A stretch of 64,000 nt of DNA from assembly GCF_030704535.1 (NCBI RefSeq), contig NC_081817.1, positions 1,503,001 through 1,567,000 of the forward strand. The letters are read 5' to 3'. The notes below the pieces were generated by a model that searched no databases, was not told the origin of the DNA, and saw only the letters and a list, made by a program, of their open reading frames with translations. Below, in pieces: positions 36,333-48,043 of this stretch. Each line of letters opens with the position of its first letter. Positions within the stretch are counted from its first letter, which is position 1. The translations under genes were made by a program, and so were the position numbers. Source of the stretch: Vitis vinifera (lineage: Eukaryota > Streptophyta > Magnoliopsida > Vitales > Vitaceae).

Positions 36333-37476
36333 AAAAAAAAAAAAATTTTACATGGGAACTCGTCTCTTGAAGAGACGAGTTCCCTTTGGAATTGTTTTTT
36401 TTTTTTTTTTTTTTTTAATTTGGGATTTTTTTTAAATAAAAAATATATTTAAAAAAAAAATATTTGTTTTCCCATGGGATCCAAGAGACGAGTTTCCTTA
36501 GTTCCAAATATTTTTTTTCCTTTAGGAATTTTTTTTTTAAATATATTTTTTATTTAAAAAAATCCCAAATTAAAAAATAAAAAAAATAAAAAAAAAACAA
36601 TTCCAAAGGGAACTCGTCTCTTGAAGAGACGAGTTCCCATGTAAAATTTTTTTTTTTTTAAATATATATATTAAATAAAAAAAAAAAACACAATTCCTCA
36701 AAATTCCTAAAGTTCCCATGTAAAAAAAAAAAAAAAAATTTTAAAAAATATATATTTAAAAAAAAAAATTTCCTAAAGGAAAGAAAATATTTTTTTTAAA
36801 TATATTTTTTATTTTAAAAAATCCCAAATTAAAAAAAAATAAAATAAAATAAAAAACAATTCCAAAGGGAACTCGTCTCTTGAAGAGACGAGTTCCCATG
36901 TAAAATTTTTTTTTTTTAAATATATATATTAAAAAAAAAAAAAAAAAAACAATTCCTCAAAATTCCTAAAGGAACTCGTCTCTTGAAGAGACGAGTTCCC
37001 ATGTAAAAAAAATATATATTTTTTTTAAAAAAATATATATATTTAAAAAAAATATATATTTTTTTAAAAATATATATATTTAAAAAAATATATATTTTTT
37101 TTCCCATGGAACTCGTCTCTTCAAGAGACGAGTTCCCTTTAGGAATTTTTTTTTTTAAATATATATATATTTTTTAAAAAATATATTTTTTTTTACATGA
37201 AGAGACGAGTTCCCTTTTTTTTTTTTTTTTAATTTGGGATTTTTTTTTAAAAAAAAAATATATTTAAAAAAAAAATATTTTTTTTCCATGGGAACTCGTC
37301 TTTCCTTGTCTTTTTTCATGGAACTCGTCTCTTTTCCCTTTTTAAAAAAAATTTATCCGTTCACTCTCTCTCCTCTCTCCTATGTGGCAAAAACTACCAT
37401 ATATTTGTAATAACTTCTGATACTACAATAATTTAAGCATAACTTTTTTAAATTACTGTACTATTGAGAAAAGTCC
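35260..37476. mobile_element. 2.2-kb non-autonomous foldback element, Mutator-like, with internal palindrome array
   Basis: Both ends carry the same inverted sequence starting GGACTTTTCTCAATAGTA. Over roughly the first 110 bp the two ends differ at only about three positions. The inverted similarity continues inward through a GA-rich/TC-rich block (35357-35428 and about 37362-37382) and far into the A/T-rich body, so nearly the whole element can fold into one long hairpin. A perfect 10-bp target duplication flanks it. No transposase or other credible reading frame is present; open frames inside are translations of A/T tracts. Long terminal inverted repeats plus a 10-bp duplication fit a non-autonomous Mutator-like (MULE/foldback) element. 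The family name is inference. Confidence 0.85.
35452..37338. repeat. array of 29-31-bp palindromes in pure A/T spacers
   Basis: The unit is GGAACTCGTCTCTT, one central G or C, then its reverse complement, often with one more G/C pair outside. Complete or nearly complete copies start near 35453, 35687, 35789, 35897, 36014, 36186, 36354, 36608, 36867, 36971 and 37108. Half or damaged copies lie near 35497, 35594, 36480, 37198, 37289 and 37319. Spacers of about 70-220 bp are almost only A and T tracts. They include a TA microsatellite at about 36248-36330 near the centre of the element. Copies are far more alike than the spacers. Confidence 0.92.
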
Positions 37477-37486
37477 GGAAAATCAC

Positions 37487-39031
37487 AACACGGCGGGCAG
37501 TAGGCACGCATTCTTCACGTAACACGTTTGGATGTATGACTGCCACGTGGAAAATCCAAGAGTAATTGACTCATTACATTTTATTTATTTATTTTTTTTT
37601 TTTGTAAGGTTCTACCAAGACTTATCATCAAATTCAATTAGAAAATTATCTTTTTTTTTATTTTTTATTTTTGAAAGGAGACTAAAAAGTAGAATACCTA
37701 TAAATATGATTGAAAAACAAAAGAATTACTCATAGCAGATTCATTGACATCCACCAAATCATTATAAAAAAATAATTCAAATTGCTCAAAAATAGAAATT
37801 TCTATTTTTCCGTAATCGAATCCTGTAAAAGGTTTATATATTTTTCATAGTAGAAATTTATGTTTAGTTAAGTATGCGTATATATAAATAGAAGATTATG
37901 TAATATTTGAATAAATGAGAGTGTTAAAATATAATAAAATTTTTAATTCTTTCTAATTTTATTTTGTGTTTATCTAACGACCCTATTACTCCAATAAATT
38001 GGAAACAAAATCATACAATAAAATGGTAAGTGGAATGTATTTATTTCAAGTTCTCCGACTCAATAAAGACAATTATAACGATTGGAATATAAATATAAAG
38101 GTTTTGCTTAGTTCACAAAGACACATAAAAGTTTATAGAGAAAGACCACAAAAAGTCATAAGATGAAACCGCAATATCTCCAAATCAAAAATAATTTTTT
38201 AAAAGATATATGGAAGGGAATTGAAACAAAAAGGCTTTCACCATCATCTATCAATAAGGAAAGAAAGTAGTTTTGAAAATATTTTAAGTACAATTACTTC
38301 CAAAGAATTTTAGAAGATAAGGTATGAATAGTTCGATTTCAAACTCTTATTGGAGATTTTGAAAGTTTGAAAATGAAAGAATTAGAATCAATTTTGCGAT
38401 TATTCTTATAGAATATTGACTATTGTAAGTTTATTAAAAATAATTGTTAGGTACAAAATTATCGAACATAGCCATTGGAGGAACAAGTATTTTTATAGGT
38501 GACCATTGCTAGAAGAAGCTCAACCAATTGAGTGACGGTCGACTAGTGTTCAAGTAGTTTAAGTAAAAGCCTCGACCACTACCTAAAACCTTAAACCCCT
38601 TTAACTCAATGGTTTGAGGTTGCACTCAACCAGTCCTCAACCAATTGAAATTTCCTTAACTTGGTGTATATGTGTTGAGGTTGCCTAAGGAAGAGCACCC
38701 AATTTTTGCAATTTGGAATATTTGCCAAGTTTGAGCTCAAAAAAACCTTAACCAAACCAACTAGAATAACCCCTTCAAAACTTTTTTAAAGATAGAATCA
38801 TTGAATTTGCCTTGGAGAACCCACAAGTGCATTTCAAAAAGTATGTCTCGGTTAGTACATGCCTTATTCCCGAGATGAACTTAGTACCTCCTTAAGGAAA
38901 AATATAAGATGAACTTGATAAATATTCACTTAGAAGTACAAATCCTAATTTGATCATGTGTAGAAATTAAAACTTGAAGACTCCCTACAGTAGACATTAT
39001 TCCAGAGATGACTTTAAACTATGGTTTATCT
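37487..39031. other. intergenic DNA: end of unit C homology, then unrelated sequence
   Basis: Up to about 38340 the sequence matches the unit B flank (about 20750-21380). Beyond that the homology stops, where B continues into the exon 2 pseudogene. About 38500-38700 contains CAACCAATTG/CTCAACCA repeats of a kind common in dispersed plant elements. No gene is visible. Confidence 0.6.
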
Positions 39032-40967
39032 TTATGTAGTACTTCTTTGGTAAAGCTTGACAGGAAGGCCCATGGCTGGGTAGGGCATGGGCTCACGTAC
39101 AATAGGTTCATCAATGATCATTTCTGCCCAGTGATATTTTGTTATCAAATTATGGATCATGAGCAGCACTTCAACCCGAGAAAAATCTGCACCAGGGCAA
39201 GCTCGTGGGCCTGCTCCAAAAGCTAAGTATGCGTATGGGGGGACTGATGTTGAAGGGTTCTCAAATCTTGATGGATCAAACTTCTCTGGCTCTTCAAAAA
39301 CTTTCTTGTCCATGTGTGTGCCAGGAGCCACCCAAAATACCTGCCAAGAGTTGAAGTTATATGTAGTTCAAACTCCATGAATATGTTAATTTTTGTGTGT
39401 AGAATTGTGTAGACAGCCCTACTTGCCATCCTTTGGGGATATCAAAGCCACCAAAAGTGGTGTCTCTCCAAGCACATTTGAAGTTTCCAAGAACTGGAGG
39501 AGTCATCCTCATGAGCTCTTGAGCCACTCTCCATGTATATTTCATCATTTGTACTTCACCCCATGTAAGCTTTCCATTGCCTTTTCCTTCTTTGGCCTTT
39601 GCAACTTGTTTTTGCTCTGTCAAAATTCAAACACTAGGAAGCGTTAGTTCTTCAGGTGTACATTGATAGATCATTATCTAACATCATAAACTTTTGTATC
39701 AAACCAGAACCCTAACATGGTACCAAAGTTCTAGTGAACTAAAGGTCTTAAATTCCTAACAACTTTACCTTTTAGGTTAAAGTTATGATTAATTAAAGGC
39801 CCCAAGTTCTTTAACAACCTAACCCTTTAGAGGAGCCCTAAATGATTATGCCTAGAAACTGTTTCCTAGGTTTTCATTACCTTCAAGCACCTTCTTGCAA
39901 ACCTCAGTGTCCCTTGCAAGGTGCCTTATGAGGAGTCCCAGGAGTACTGTAGACGTATCATGGCTTGCAATAACCACCGAGATCAAGTTGTCAATGATCT
40001 CCTCTTCCGATAAAGGCTGGCCATTTTCTTGTCTCAGAGTGATAAGGCTAGAGATGATATCTTCATGGGAGTCCACTCTTCCTTCTTCAATTTTTGCCTT
40101 CCTCTCTCGTACAAGTTCAGCTAGCTGCTTACATATCCTCCCTCTTGCTTGCAAGGCTTTGCGAAAGACCGTCCCCGGTAGATCCCAAGGAACTGTCCAA
40201 GCTCCTTTGAGGGCAGTGGTAAAATCCTCCAAAAGTTCTTCTGTCTCTTTCCCATCTGGTAATCCAAAAAGTAGGCTGCAAGTCACCTTGAACGTTATCT
40301 TCTTCATCAACCCAACCATCTGTACTGAATCCTTCCCTTCCAGCTCCTGCAATCAATATTGAACCCTTTGAAAGATGATAAGAACTACTCAATTTTACCA
40401 GAATGAATTATCCATCTTGATCAGGATCCATGCATGGATGATTACCTGAAATAGTTGTTGCTGGACTACAGAATCCATCCTGCTCACTGACCTTTGAATG
40501 CTTTCTGGTTTCAAAAAATTCATGATTGCACCTCTCACAAGCTTGTGCCTTGTCCCTGCAAGCTCAAAGATGCTGTGCTTTCCAAGAATCTTTGCTACGG
40601 ACATCGGCTGGTTGCTCAGAATGCCATTGTCACTTCCACTGAAGAGAAAGCGATTACCAGCTTGGCCAGTTAAAACCACTACCTTTGAGCCCATCAGTGA
40701 GGTCTTGAACACTGGTCCATACTTGGCGATACGGCTTTCGATCCATTCTACAGTCTTGTCCTGCCTCTGCGCCCTAAGAAAGCTTATGGTTTCTCCTATG
40801 AATGGAAACCCTAAGGACCCGGATGGAAGCTTCTTGTCTACAGGTGGAGAAAACTTTAATTTGATGGACCCAGCAAGAAGGGCTATTAGGGTTACCAGAA
40901 TGGTGCTTATTAATGGCAGTTTCCATTCAAAAGATGACTCTTCAAGGCTAGAGAGTAATACTTCCAT
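39032..40967 (-). CDS. cytochrome P450 of the CYP85 clan (CYP716/718/728-like)
   Basis: Four exons join in frame with GT-AG introns: 40446-40967, 39881-40346, 39423-39616 and 39032-39340. They give 496 residues. Visible features are an N-terminal membrane anchor (about 17-35), a hinge followed by GSLGFPFIGET, the I-helix ASHDTS (301-306, the family's A/G-G-x-D-T-T site), ExxR as ELMR (363-366), FDPSRF, and the heme loop FGAGPRACPG with Cys442. The sequence belongs to the CYP85 clan and resembles CYP716, CYP718 and CYP728 proteins. Members whose function is known oxidise triterpenoids or related isoprenoids on the ER; the substrate here cannot be inferred. The gene is single, unrelated to the CYP79 array next to it (different clan, four exons against two), and looks intact. 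Confidence 0.88.
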
Positions 40968-41002
40968 TTTTACTGATAAAGTTTCTTAGTCATGCTTGAT
41001 CA

Positions 41003-41010
41003 TATATATA
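41003..41010 (-). promoter_or_regulatory. TATA box of the CYP85-clan P450
   Basis: A TATATATA stretch on the minus strand lies about 36-43 bp upstream of the start codon, which would give a very short leader. Placement is plausible but simple A/T sequence is common here. Confidence 0.45.
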
Positions 41011-42674
41011 ATGGAAGATAATAAGGAGACCAAATCAACACTACGATCTTTACAAGGAATGATGAGTTGGGATTTCTGCAAACTACGTTAGAACAACAGC
41101 AACAAACAAAAACAACAAATGATAGAATTTTAGTCCGGCAACAGAATAGATTCCTATTATTCTTGATAACTCTGGACTCTTGATGGGGTTTTGAATCTGA
41201 TCATCACTTTAATTCACGTCCAATGGACTAAGATTTGATGTCTTGATCATATGCTTGTCCTTTTTTCATGTTTTGATCCAACAATATTGGTATACTATGT
41301 TTTGGCCGGCAAATAATTAAGCAAGTATATAGATTAGGTTATAAGTCATGTTCATGGTTAATGGGACAACTTGATTTTGTTCATTTAGTCTTCTAAACTT
41401 CAATGATGATCTATGAGAAGAGACAACATAACCATAGATAATGGTTTCACTTCTACTAAGGTTTAGCTTTATAGAAAATTCTCCATTAGCCGTAAGAGTA
41501 TTGTTGAAGGATTTGGATTTAATAACGAACTATCAAACAGATGGAGAAATACAAATTACGGAGTTCAAATATAAGACCTCTCATTAAATTAAGTTATGAT
41601 ATTATATCAATTTTCTTTATTCCTATTAATTGTTAAAGGTATTCCAACCAAAACAGTGGAATAATAAAATATTTAATATATATATATATTTGTCCTTTCT
41701 GGTCCTCTGATACAGATATGGTGAAGATACAAGAGTGTAGCAGCAACATATCAGCCATGTCCCTGGACTTGACCAAAATATGCAGAATGGCCTGCAGCAC
41801 TGCTGTTCCATTCCCATTTTAATTACTATAAACTCTTAAACCCCAACTAGGGCCTGCGTCCAGTGTAGGGTTAGTCAATAACAGGCCACACAAAATTTTA
41901 GCGTTGTGGAGACAGACCCACTTTCATACCCCCTTGTAAAAGAGACCTATGAGCGATCCTGATTATGAACCAAAAACTTGTTTTTGATCCCACAATAAAA
42001 CCCTAATCTGGGTTGTGATTAGAAAGTGAACTTTAAGAGTTTATTGACTTTTTTCATTAACAAGACTAAAATGGTTCTAATCTAGTATTTAAATACCCTT
42101 TGCTTTTTTCCTCCAAATTCTAGGAAATTTCAGTGTTCCTTTCAGAAAGTAATTGTAGGCACAAAGCCCCACCTAGAACCCATGAATGGGTTAGGTAGCA
42201 TGGGGTGGTTAGACACCAGACACGTGGGCAGCTGATATCCCCTAAACCCAATGACAAAATCTTTTTCATTTTCAACATCAGATGAATTATTTCTTCACAG
42301 ATACAATCACATGATGTAATAATATTTTATCTCAAAATTCAACAATTGAGAATGAATTCTGTTGAATTTGGCAATGAAAGAGAGAACCCAGAATGGGGAA
42401 TTCGAGACTTTTTGCGTGGAAGCAACTGAAAGAAACTGCAAGTCAAGAGGAGGAAAATAAGATATATCACAAGCTCTTCAGCTTCCCCTACCTACCACAT
42501 TGGCTAAGATTGAATGATCGTAGAGTGGTAGCTGTAACAGCACGCCATGCAAAGAGAAGAAGAGATGGGCTTAAATATCAGCTGCACCCTCATTTTTCTC
42601 TGTGACAGTTCTCTCAACATCTCATTTCTTCTGCTTCTTCACCATCTCTGCAGTCCTCCCCCAAATCCTCAACC
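41011..42674. other. intergenic region between the P450 and CHIL, including the CHIL 5' leader
   Basis: The two genes are divergently transcribed from this 1.7-kb stretch. The last part (from roughly 42400-42600) is likely CHIL 5' UTR. Possible TATA-like motifs are GATATATCAC near 42460 and CTTAAATATC near 42570; neither is decisive. No other gene is seen. Confidence 0.5.
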
Positions 42675-45370
42675 AGTAAGTGGCCCCTTTCTCTTGATTT
42701 TCTTTCTGGGAATTGTTGTTTTCATAGTTGTTTCTTGGTTTTTCTAGCACCCATGTCGTATATTTGGCAAATGAGATGGGTCCTTTCTTATCTTCTGATT
42801 GAGTCTAGGGTTTTGATTTCTTGTGGGATTTGCAGTGGGAACTGAAATGGTGATGGTGGATGAGATCCCTTTTCCTCCTCAGATCACAACGGCCAAGCCA
42901 TTATGCCTTCTGGGTTATGGTAAGCCACTTCCCTATTTCCCTTAAATTGTTTAACAGTATCCAATAGTAGTGGATTTGGGATTGTTTGTGTCAATTATAT
43001 CATCTTTGGCTGATTACCTAAAAGTTTAAACTTTTGAAGTGATTAGGGCATAGCTTAACATAGTATCAGAAGGAATGAGGAAATCAGAGAGGTAGAAGAT
43101 AGCATATTGCTTTTAGAAAAAGATTTTTTTTTCCCCTCTGGGTTCTGTTAGGCATGGGGATTGTGAGTGAAAGCAAAGACAAAAAAAAAAAAAAAAAAAA
43201 AAAGGTAAAATATAAGTTTGTGCTTTATTTTCCATTCTTTACAACTTTCTTCACTCACTAAACGGAAAATGGGGAGTTATAAAATGTCTTCTTTGTTCTC
43301 CCTGACTGCCATAATGTTTTTCTTTTCCTAATTTTCCTTAGAAACAAAGAAAGAATTTTCTTTTCCATTGTTGACCCAAACAGGGCCCTAGTCTTTATTT
43401 AATCTTAACAAGATTATTAGGTTCCAACTGCACTGGAAGTTGATTCTCTTCCTCGTTGTGTTGGAATCAGCTTGCTTGAAACCTACCTTTTGTCGAAAAC
43501 AGAGGAATCCCCGAACCGTGCAGTTTTGGCACTTTAGCCAGTGTGGGAAGCTTTTAAGATTGTTGGATGTGTCAATGTTGGAAAAACCATAAGTGGAGTC
43601 CTTAAATTATAATTACCACTCACATAATAACACTTGCTTGTTCAATTTTAGGCTGGAATAACTTATACCTAAACCCTTGTATGTAATCATACAATTTCCT
43701 TCTCACCACTGTGCTCTGTTTCACCACATCCCCTTCTTAATGATAAGATATCCCATTTTCCTGTTTTGGCTTTCCTCTACTTTCTGCAGGCAGTGATTTA
43801 ATCAAACAACTCCACTTTATTGTCCTATTAAAAAAATCATGCTAAATAAGTGGATATTTCCAATTTGAAGCACTTCCAATTTCAAGGGTAAAAGAAGTTT
43901 TCAAAAGAGAACTGTTTGGCACATCCTTCTCTTCTGTTTCTGATTTCTGCACAAATTTTGTGATTTCTGTTCAGTTTTTACTGAATGAAGGTATTATACT
44001 AAACCCGACTGTCACAATGGTCTATTGCAGAAGAACATTTTTTTTTTACTTAGGAAATGAAATAGCTTCGGATTAAAATGAATAAAAGAATGTGTCACAC
44101 TGTCACTAATGACTAATCTTGGTGATGTGCAACAGGAATTACTGACATTGAGATTCACTTTCTCCAGATCAAGTTCACAGCAATTGGAGTTTACTTGGAA
44201 CCTGAAATTGTGGGCCATCTGCAACCATGGAAGGGTAAATCTGGAAAGGAGCTTGCAGAGAATGATGATTTCTTTGAGGCTCTTATTTCAGGTAAATTTA
44301 TCTCTGTTCAAAGTTTATAATTTGTTGATCTCCAACTCACGGCCATGGTTAACAATCCCCACTTCATGAAATAAGAGAGTCGGATTCTTTCATCAATATA
44401 TTTCTTCTGACTTGCCATTATATTTGCAATAGGCGACTTTCCCTAGAAATAAGTAACTGATGTGAATGCAAAATCTCGACCCTTTTGACTTATGCATGAT
44501 AGAGGAACCCTTTTTTATGGTTAATGCAGCTCCTGGAGAGAAGTTTTTGAGAATTGTGGTGATCAAGGAGATCAAGGGTTCACAGTACGGGGTGCAGCTA
44601 GAGAGTGCAGTCAGGGACCGATTGGCAGCAGATGACAAATATGAAGAAGAGGAGGAGGAAGCTTTGGAGAAAGTTGTTGAGTTCTTCCAATCTAAATATT
44701 TCAAGAAAGATTCCATCATTACGTTCCATTTTCCTGCAACTTCATGCACTGCTGAGGTAATGATTAGGGAATAAGAACATTGGGTCATTGAAGTAATTAA
44801 CACAGCTTTTCTTTCTCGCCCTATATTAGAACTCTGCATGAGGTAGTCTTTTACTTAAATATATATTATAACCGAGAGGTTATGATGTTGACTTCTCCAT
44901 ATCATGCTTTTATTCACAGTTCGAATACTAATACAAGAGTCCATAAAATTTTTTGGGAATTATTTATGAGCTCCTGTTACGAAAATTTGAGCTATCATTT
45001 GAAGAGATGAGATGAATTTTTGCCCACACTTGAAAGGACCTTGGCATGAAATTTTGCTGGTGTAATGTCACTCACAGTTTGCTCTCTTAGATAAATCTGA
45101 AGTTTTGTTTGATACCCATCCATTTGGCGGGGCCCCTTTGATGAAGTGAAACCTATTGAAGTTCTCTAATTTTCTTTTGTAAAATTTATTTTTGGTGTGA
45201 CTGGGCAGATTGTATTTGCAACTGAAGGAAAAGAGGAGTCAAAGATCACCGTAGAGAATGCAAACGTTGTTGAGATGATCAAGAAATGGTACTTGGGTGG
45301 AACAAGGGGAGTGTCTCCTACAACCATCTCGGCCTTAGCCAACACCCTTGCAACAGAGTTGTCCAAATGA
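42675..45370 (+). CDS. CHIL: chalcone isomerase-like protein (CHIL, type IV)
   Basis: Coding parts: the single A at 42675, then 42836-42919, 44136-44291, 44530-44756 and 45209-45370, all with GT-AG introns and matching phases. They give 209 residues, the length of Arabidopsis CHIL as I recall it. The product begins [15 protein letters not shown] and contains [42 protein letters not shown] and [12 protein letters not shown], matching the CHIL family along its length. CHIL proteins have the chalcone isomerase fold but no significant isomerase activity. They bind chalcone synthase and improve its product fidelity, raising flavonoid output. The ATG appears to be formed by splicing (A from exon 1, TG from exon 2). 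An alternative start without this is the in-frame ATG at 42847, four residues later. A polyadenylation signal AATAAA is at 45477-45482. Confidence 0.93.
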
Positions 45371-48043
45371 ACAGAGATGCTGTCTACTTATGGGCTGTAT
45401 GTTTCATCTTAGTTTGTTTGTGTGCTAGGACCTTTGGAAGTTTGTCCTTGTACGAGCTTTGGTTTCTATGCTTCTTAATAAATTAATATAGCATCTTTCT
45501 GAGTATTGCCCACCCCTTACTCAGAATTCATTCCTCATGATTCTTTCAAGTATTTCACAATTTCTTTTCTTTACCCCACACCCTCACAGAAAACCAAGAG
45601 CATAAGTAGATGGGGCAATTGTATGCTGGCTTCATGAATCAAGAGAAACAGGAATGTACCCTGCCATTTTAATTCATCAAAAACCATATCCTTGTTAGAA
45701 GCATATGATCTCAATTCCTCCTAAGATGTAAGGAATCATCTTTGCTCGATTTAAACATGAGTATAGATGTACCGCCACCATTTGTCCTAAACTCCACCAG
45801 TAAATCTAAGGTCCAAATTCTGAACTTGAACACCCCTCTCCACTTATCATTTTCAGTACTAACCAAAGGAAAAGCTCCTTGCCATTACAGTAGAAAAGTC
45901 TCCTATCCCACTGGCTATTTTCAGTAATAACATTTGTTTATTTCCTATCATTTCTCTTTGATCAGTCATTCTAACAATCATATGATACCTGCTTGCGTGC
46001 TTCATGGTATATCTTAATTTGTTTTTTCTGCAGAGTGTGATTGATTGTCTGCTATGAGGATTGGATTGGAAGTTTTGTCTGGTTCATCATATTTGTTTCA
46101 AGTATTTTGGAATTTCTTCTCCTTAATGGCTTTACTTTCTATGCTGCTCCATAAATAATAAGCCTTCTCTGTCTTGCCTACTTTGAACTCAGAACTCTTT
46201 ATAATTGTTAAGTATTTCAGAATTTCTTCTCATTTCCCATCTTAAAAAACTAAGAGCACAGGAAGATGGGCATTTATGCAGAGTGTCCAATTGCTGAAAG
46301 TACTACCACTTCTGATCTATAAGAAACCATGTCCTCTGTTGGATTCAAGTCTAACTATGAGTATGGGTGTACCTCTCCACCTTTTGTCCTTAGCTTTACC
46401 AAGTAATCTAAGGGCAGAAATCTGTCTAGTTGCTAAAAATGTTGAAAGATTCTCATTGAACTATCTCTGAATGTGATCCTCCATTGACTCTGCTTCTTAC
46501 AATTAGCTTTCTTACCATGATTGTGTGCATGTATCCATGGCAGATTTTGTACCATTGTGGGACTTGCATCCTTGTACAACGTAGGCCTAGTGTCACCATA
46601 ACATTTTAGTGGGCATATTGTTAGAAGGATCAAAACATGACTTCCCTTCCCACCAGTCATCATCAACACTCACCAAAAAAGTAGAAAATTTCTTTGCCAT
46701 AATCCGATTGATTTAGAAAAATCTCCTGGGTAGGTATCAATCAGTCAGGGACAAAGGGGGCGTGGTCCAATGATGAAGGATGCTTGTAAAAATAACCCTT
46801 TCAAATAGCAGTTAGGCATTGTGTCCATATTGTGAATGAATGTATGAACTTGATTGTGGGGCTAGTAGGCCTGGAAAAAGTAAAAGCAAAGAAGAAAAGA
46901 GGGAAACAAAAGAGTTTTGAGATTCCATTCTATGAGCATAAAATGATGGTTGGTTCCTTGTGTTCCATATGCTTCATCTCCACATGCCCCATCAAATCAA
47001 ACATGAGAAAAAGTAGAATCCACTCATTAATCACCTTTGGTTAATAAACTAGTGGTGGTGAACTGTAGTTGTTTTCTATCTTTTTTCCTTCACTTTTTCT
47101 TAAGAGCGGGCTAGGCTAGGTTCCATGTTCACTGACATATAGACAAAAGGATCAACATTTTTTTAGTACTTGATGTGTAAAGTAGAATACATTGTCGTCT
47201 GGGTTTCTCTTCTAGGTCCAAAACCATGACTTTCAAGCCACTAAAGTGGCTTGTTCAAATGAAACCATGAGCTAGGAACCATGAAAACTAGAGGCATAGC
47301 TAGAGCAAGACTCCCTTTTCCTGTTCTTTTCAACTGCAGTTTTCCAGAAGTTGCCCTAGGCTGCATTGCTATTTAGGTATCGGTTGCAGGAATTGACCAT
47401 CATATGCACTGCCCCAGGGACATCTTATAAGCAGACACAAATCTGCTCATTGCCCATATTAATGGATGCTTAAAATAATCCTGTGAATGAAATTTTTTTT
47501 GCCCCCTAAACCGATTTGCTAGTGATTAGCCATGGAATCAGATCCCTTGAACTGAACTTTTGAGGTGGTGATACAAGGAACCATACTGTTCAAAGAACTT
47601 GACAAAGGACTATGTGGGTGGCAGCTGCATGGGGTAATCACCCAGGCTGAGAATGTGTGGTTCTGAAATTGCATTATTCCTTTAGGATGTAGACTGTTCT
47701 GCTTTCTCGAGTTCATTTCCATCTTGGCCCCCTTCAAAAGCTTCATTCCATTTCGAGTATTTTTTATGATATTAGAAAGCAGGCAGTTTGATTTGGTGCT
47801 TATGCAAGAACCCCTTCTCAACTGTATTACTATAAGTAGTTTGGTTTTCGATTAGTTCCTGTTCCATTATCATCAAATCTGCAGAAAACAAACCTCTTAA
47901 CCCAATAAGCGTATACAGATTTGCCTCAGAATCTTTCCATTTGGTATTGCAGTTCTCTATGCCTAATTACATAAACAAACTAAAATACCCGATTAAAATA
48001 AAAAATCAAGAACAAGTATTTGTTTGTAAGTATTGCACCAGGA
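45371..48043. other. intergenic region downstream of CHIL, with a diverged local duplication
   Basis: The first 110 bp is CHIL 3' UTR. Beyond it, about 45500-45930 and about 46190-46440 resemble each other (shared AAGTATTTC-CAATTTCTTCT, CATGAGTAT-G-TGTACC and CCTTTTGTCCT-like blocks), with a further weak piece near 46620-46730. No coding potential was recognised. The end near 47900-48043 is probably the 3' UTR of the RING-H2 gene. Confidence 0.5.

Noticed and set aside
35482-37107. Open frames of 60-70 codons inside the foldback element
   Set aside because: They translate A/T tracts into Lys, Phe, Ile and Asn runs with no domain; they are by-products of the palindromes and spacers.
35452-37338. 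Regularly spaced short repeats looking like a CRISPR array
   Set aside because: The genome is a plant nucleus, the repeats are perfect palindromes, the spacers are A/T tracts of uneven length that resemble each other, and transposon ends with a target duplication enclose the array.
39032-45370. A biosynthetic gene cluster joining CYP79 genes, the neighbouring P450 and CHIL
   Set aside because: Aldoxime pathways usually pair CYP79 with CYP71-clan enzymes and glycosyltransferases. The neighbouring P450 is of the CYP85 clan, CHIL serves flavonoid synthesis, and the CYP79 array is separated from them by repeat DNA.
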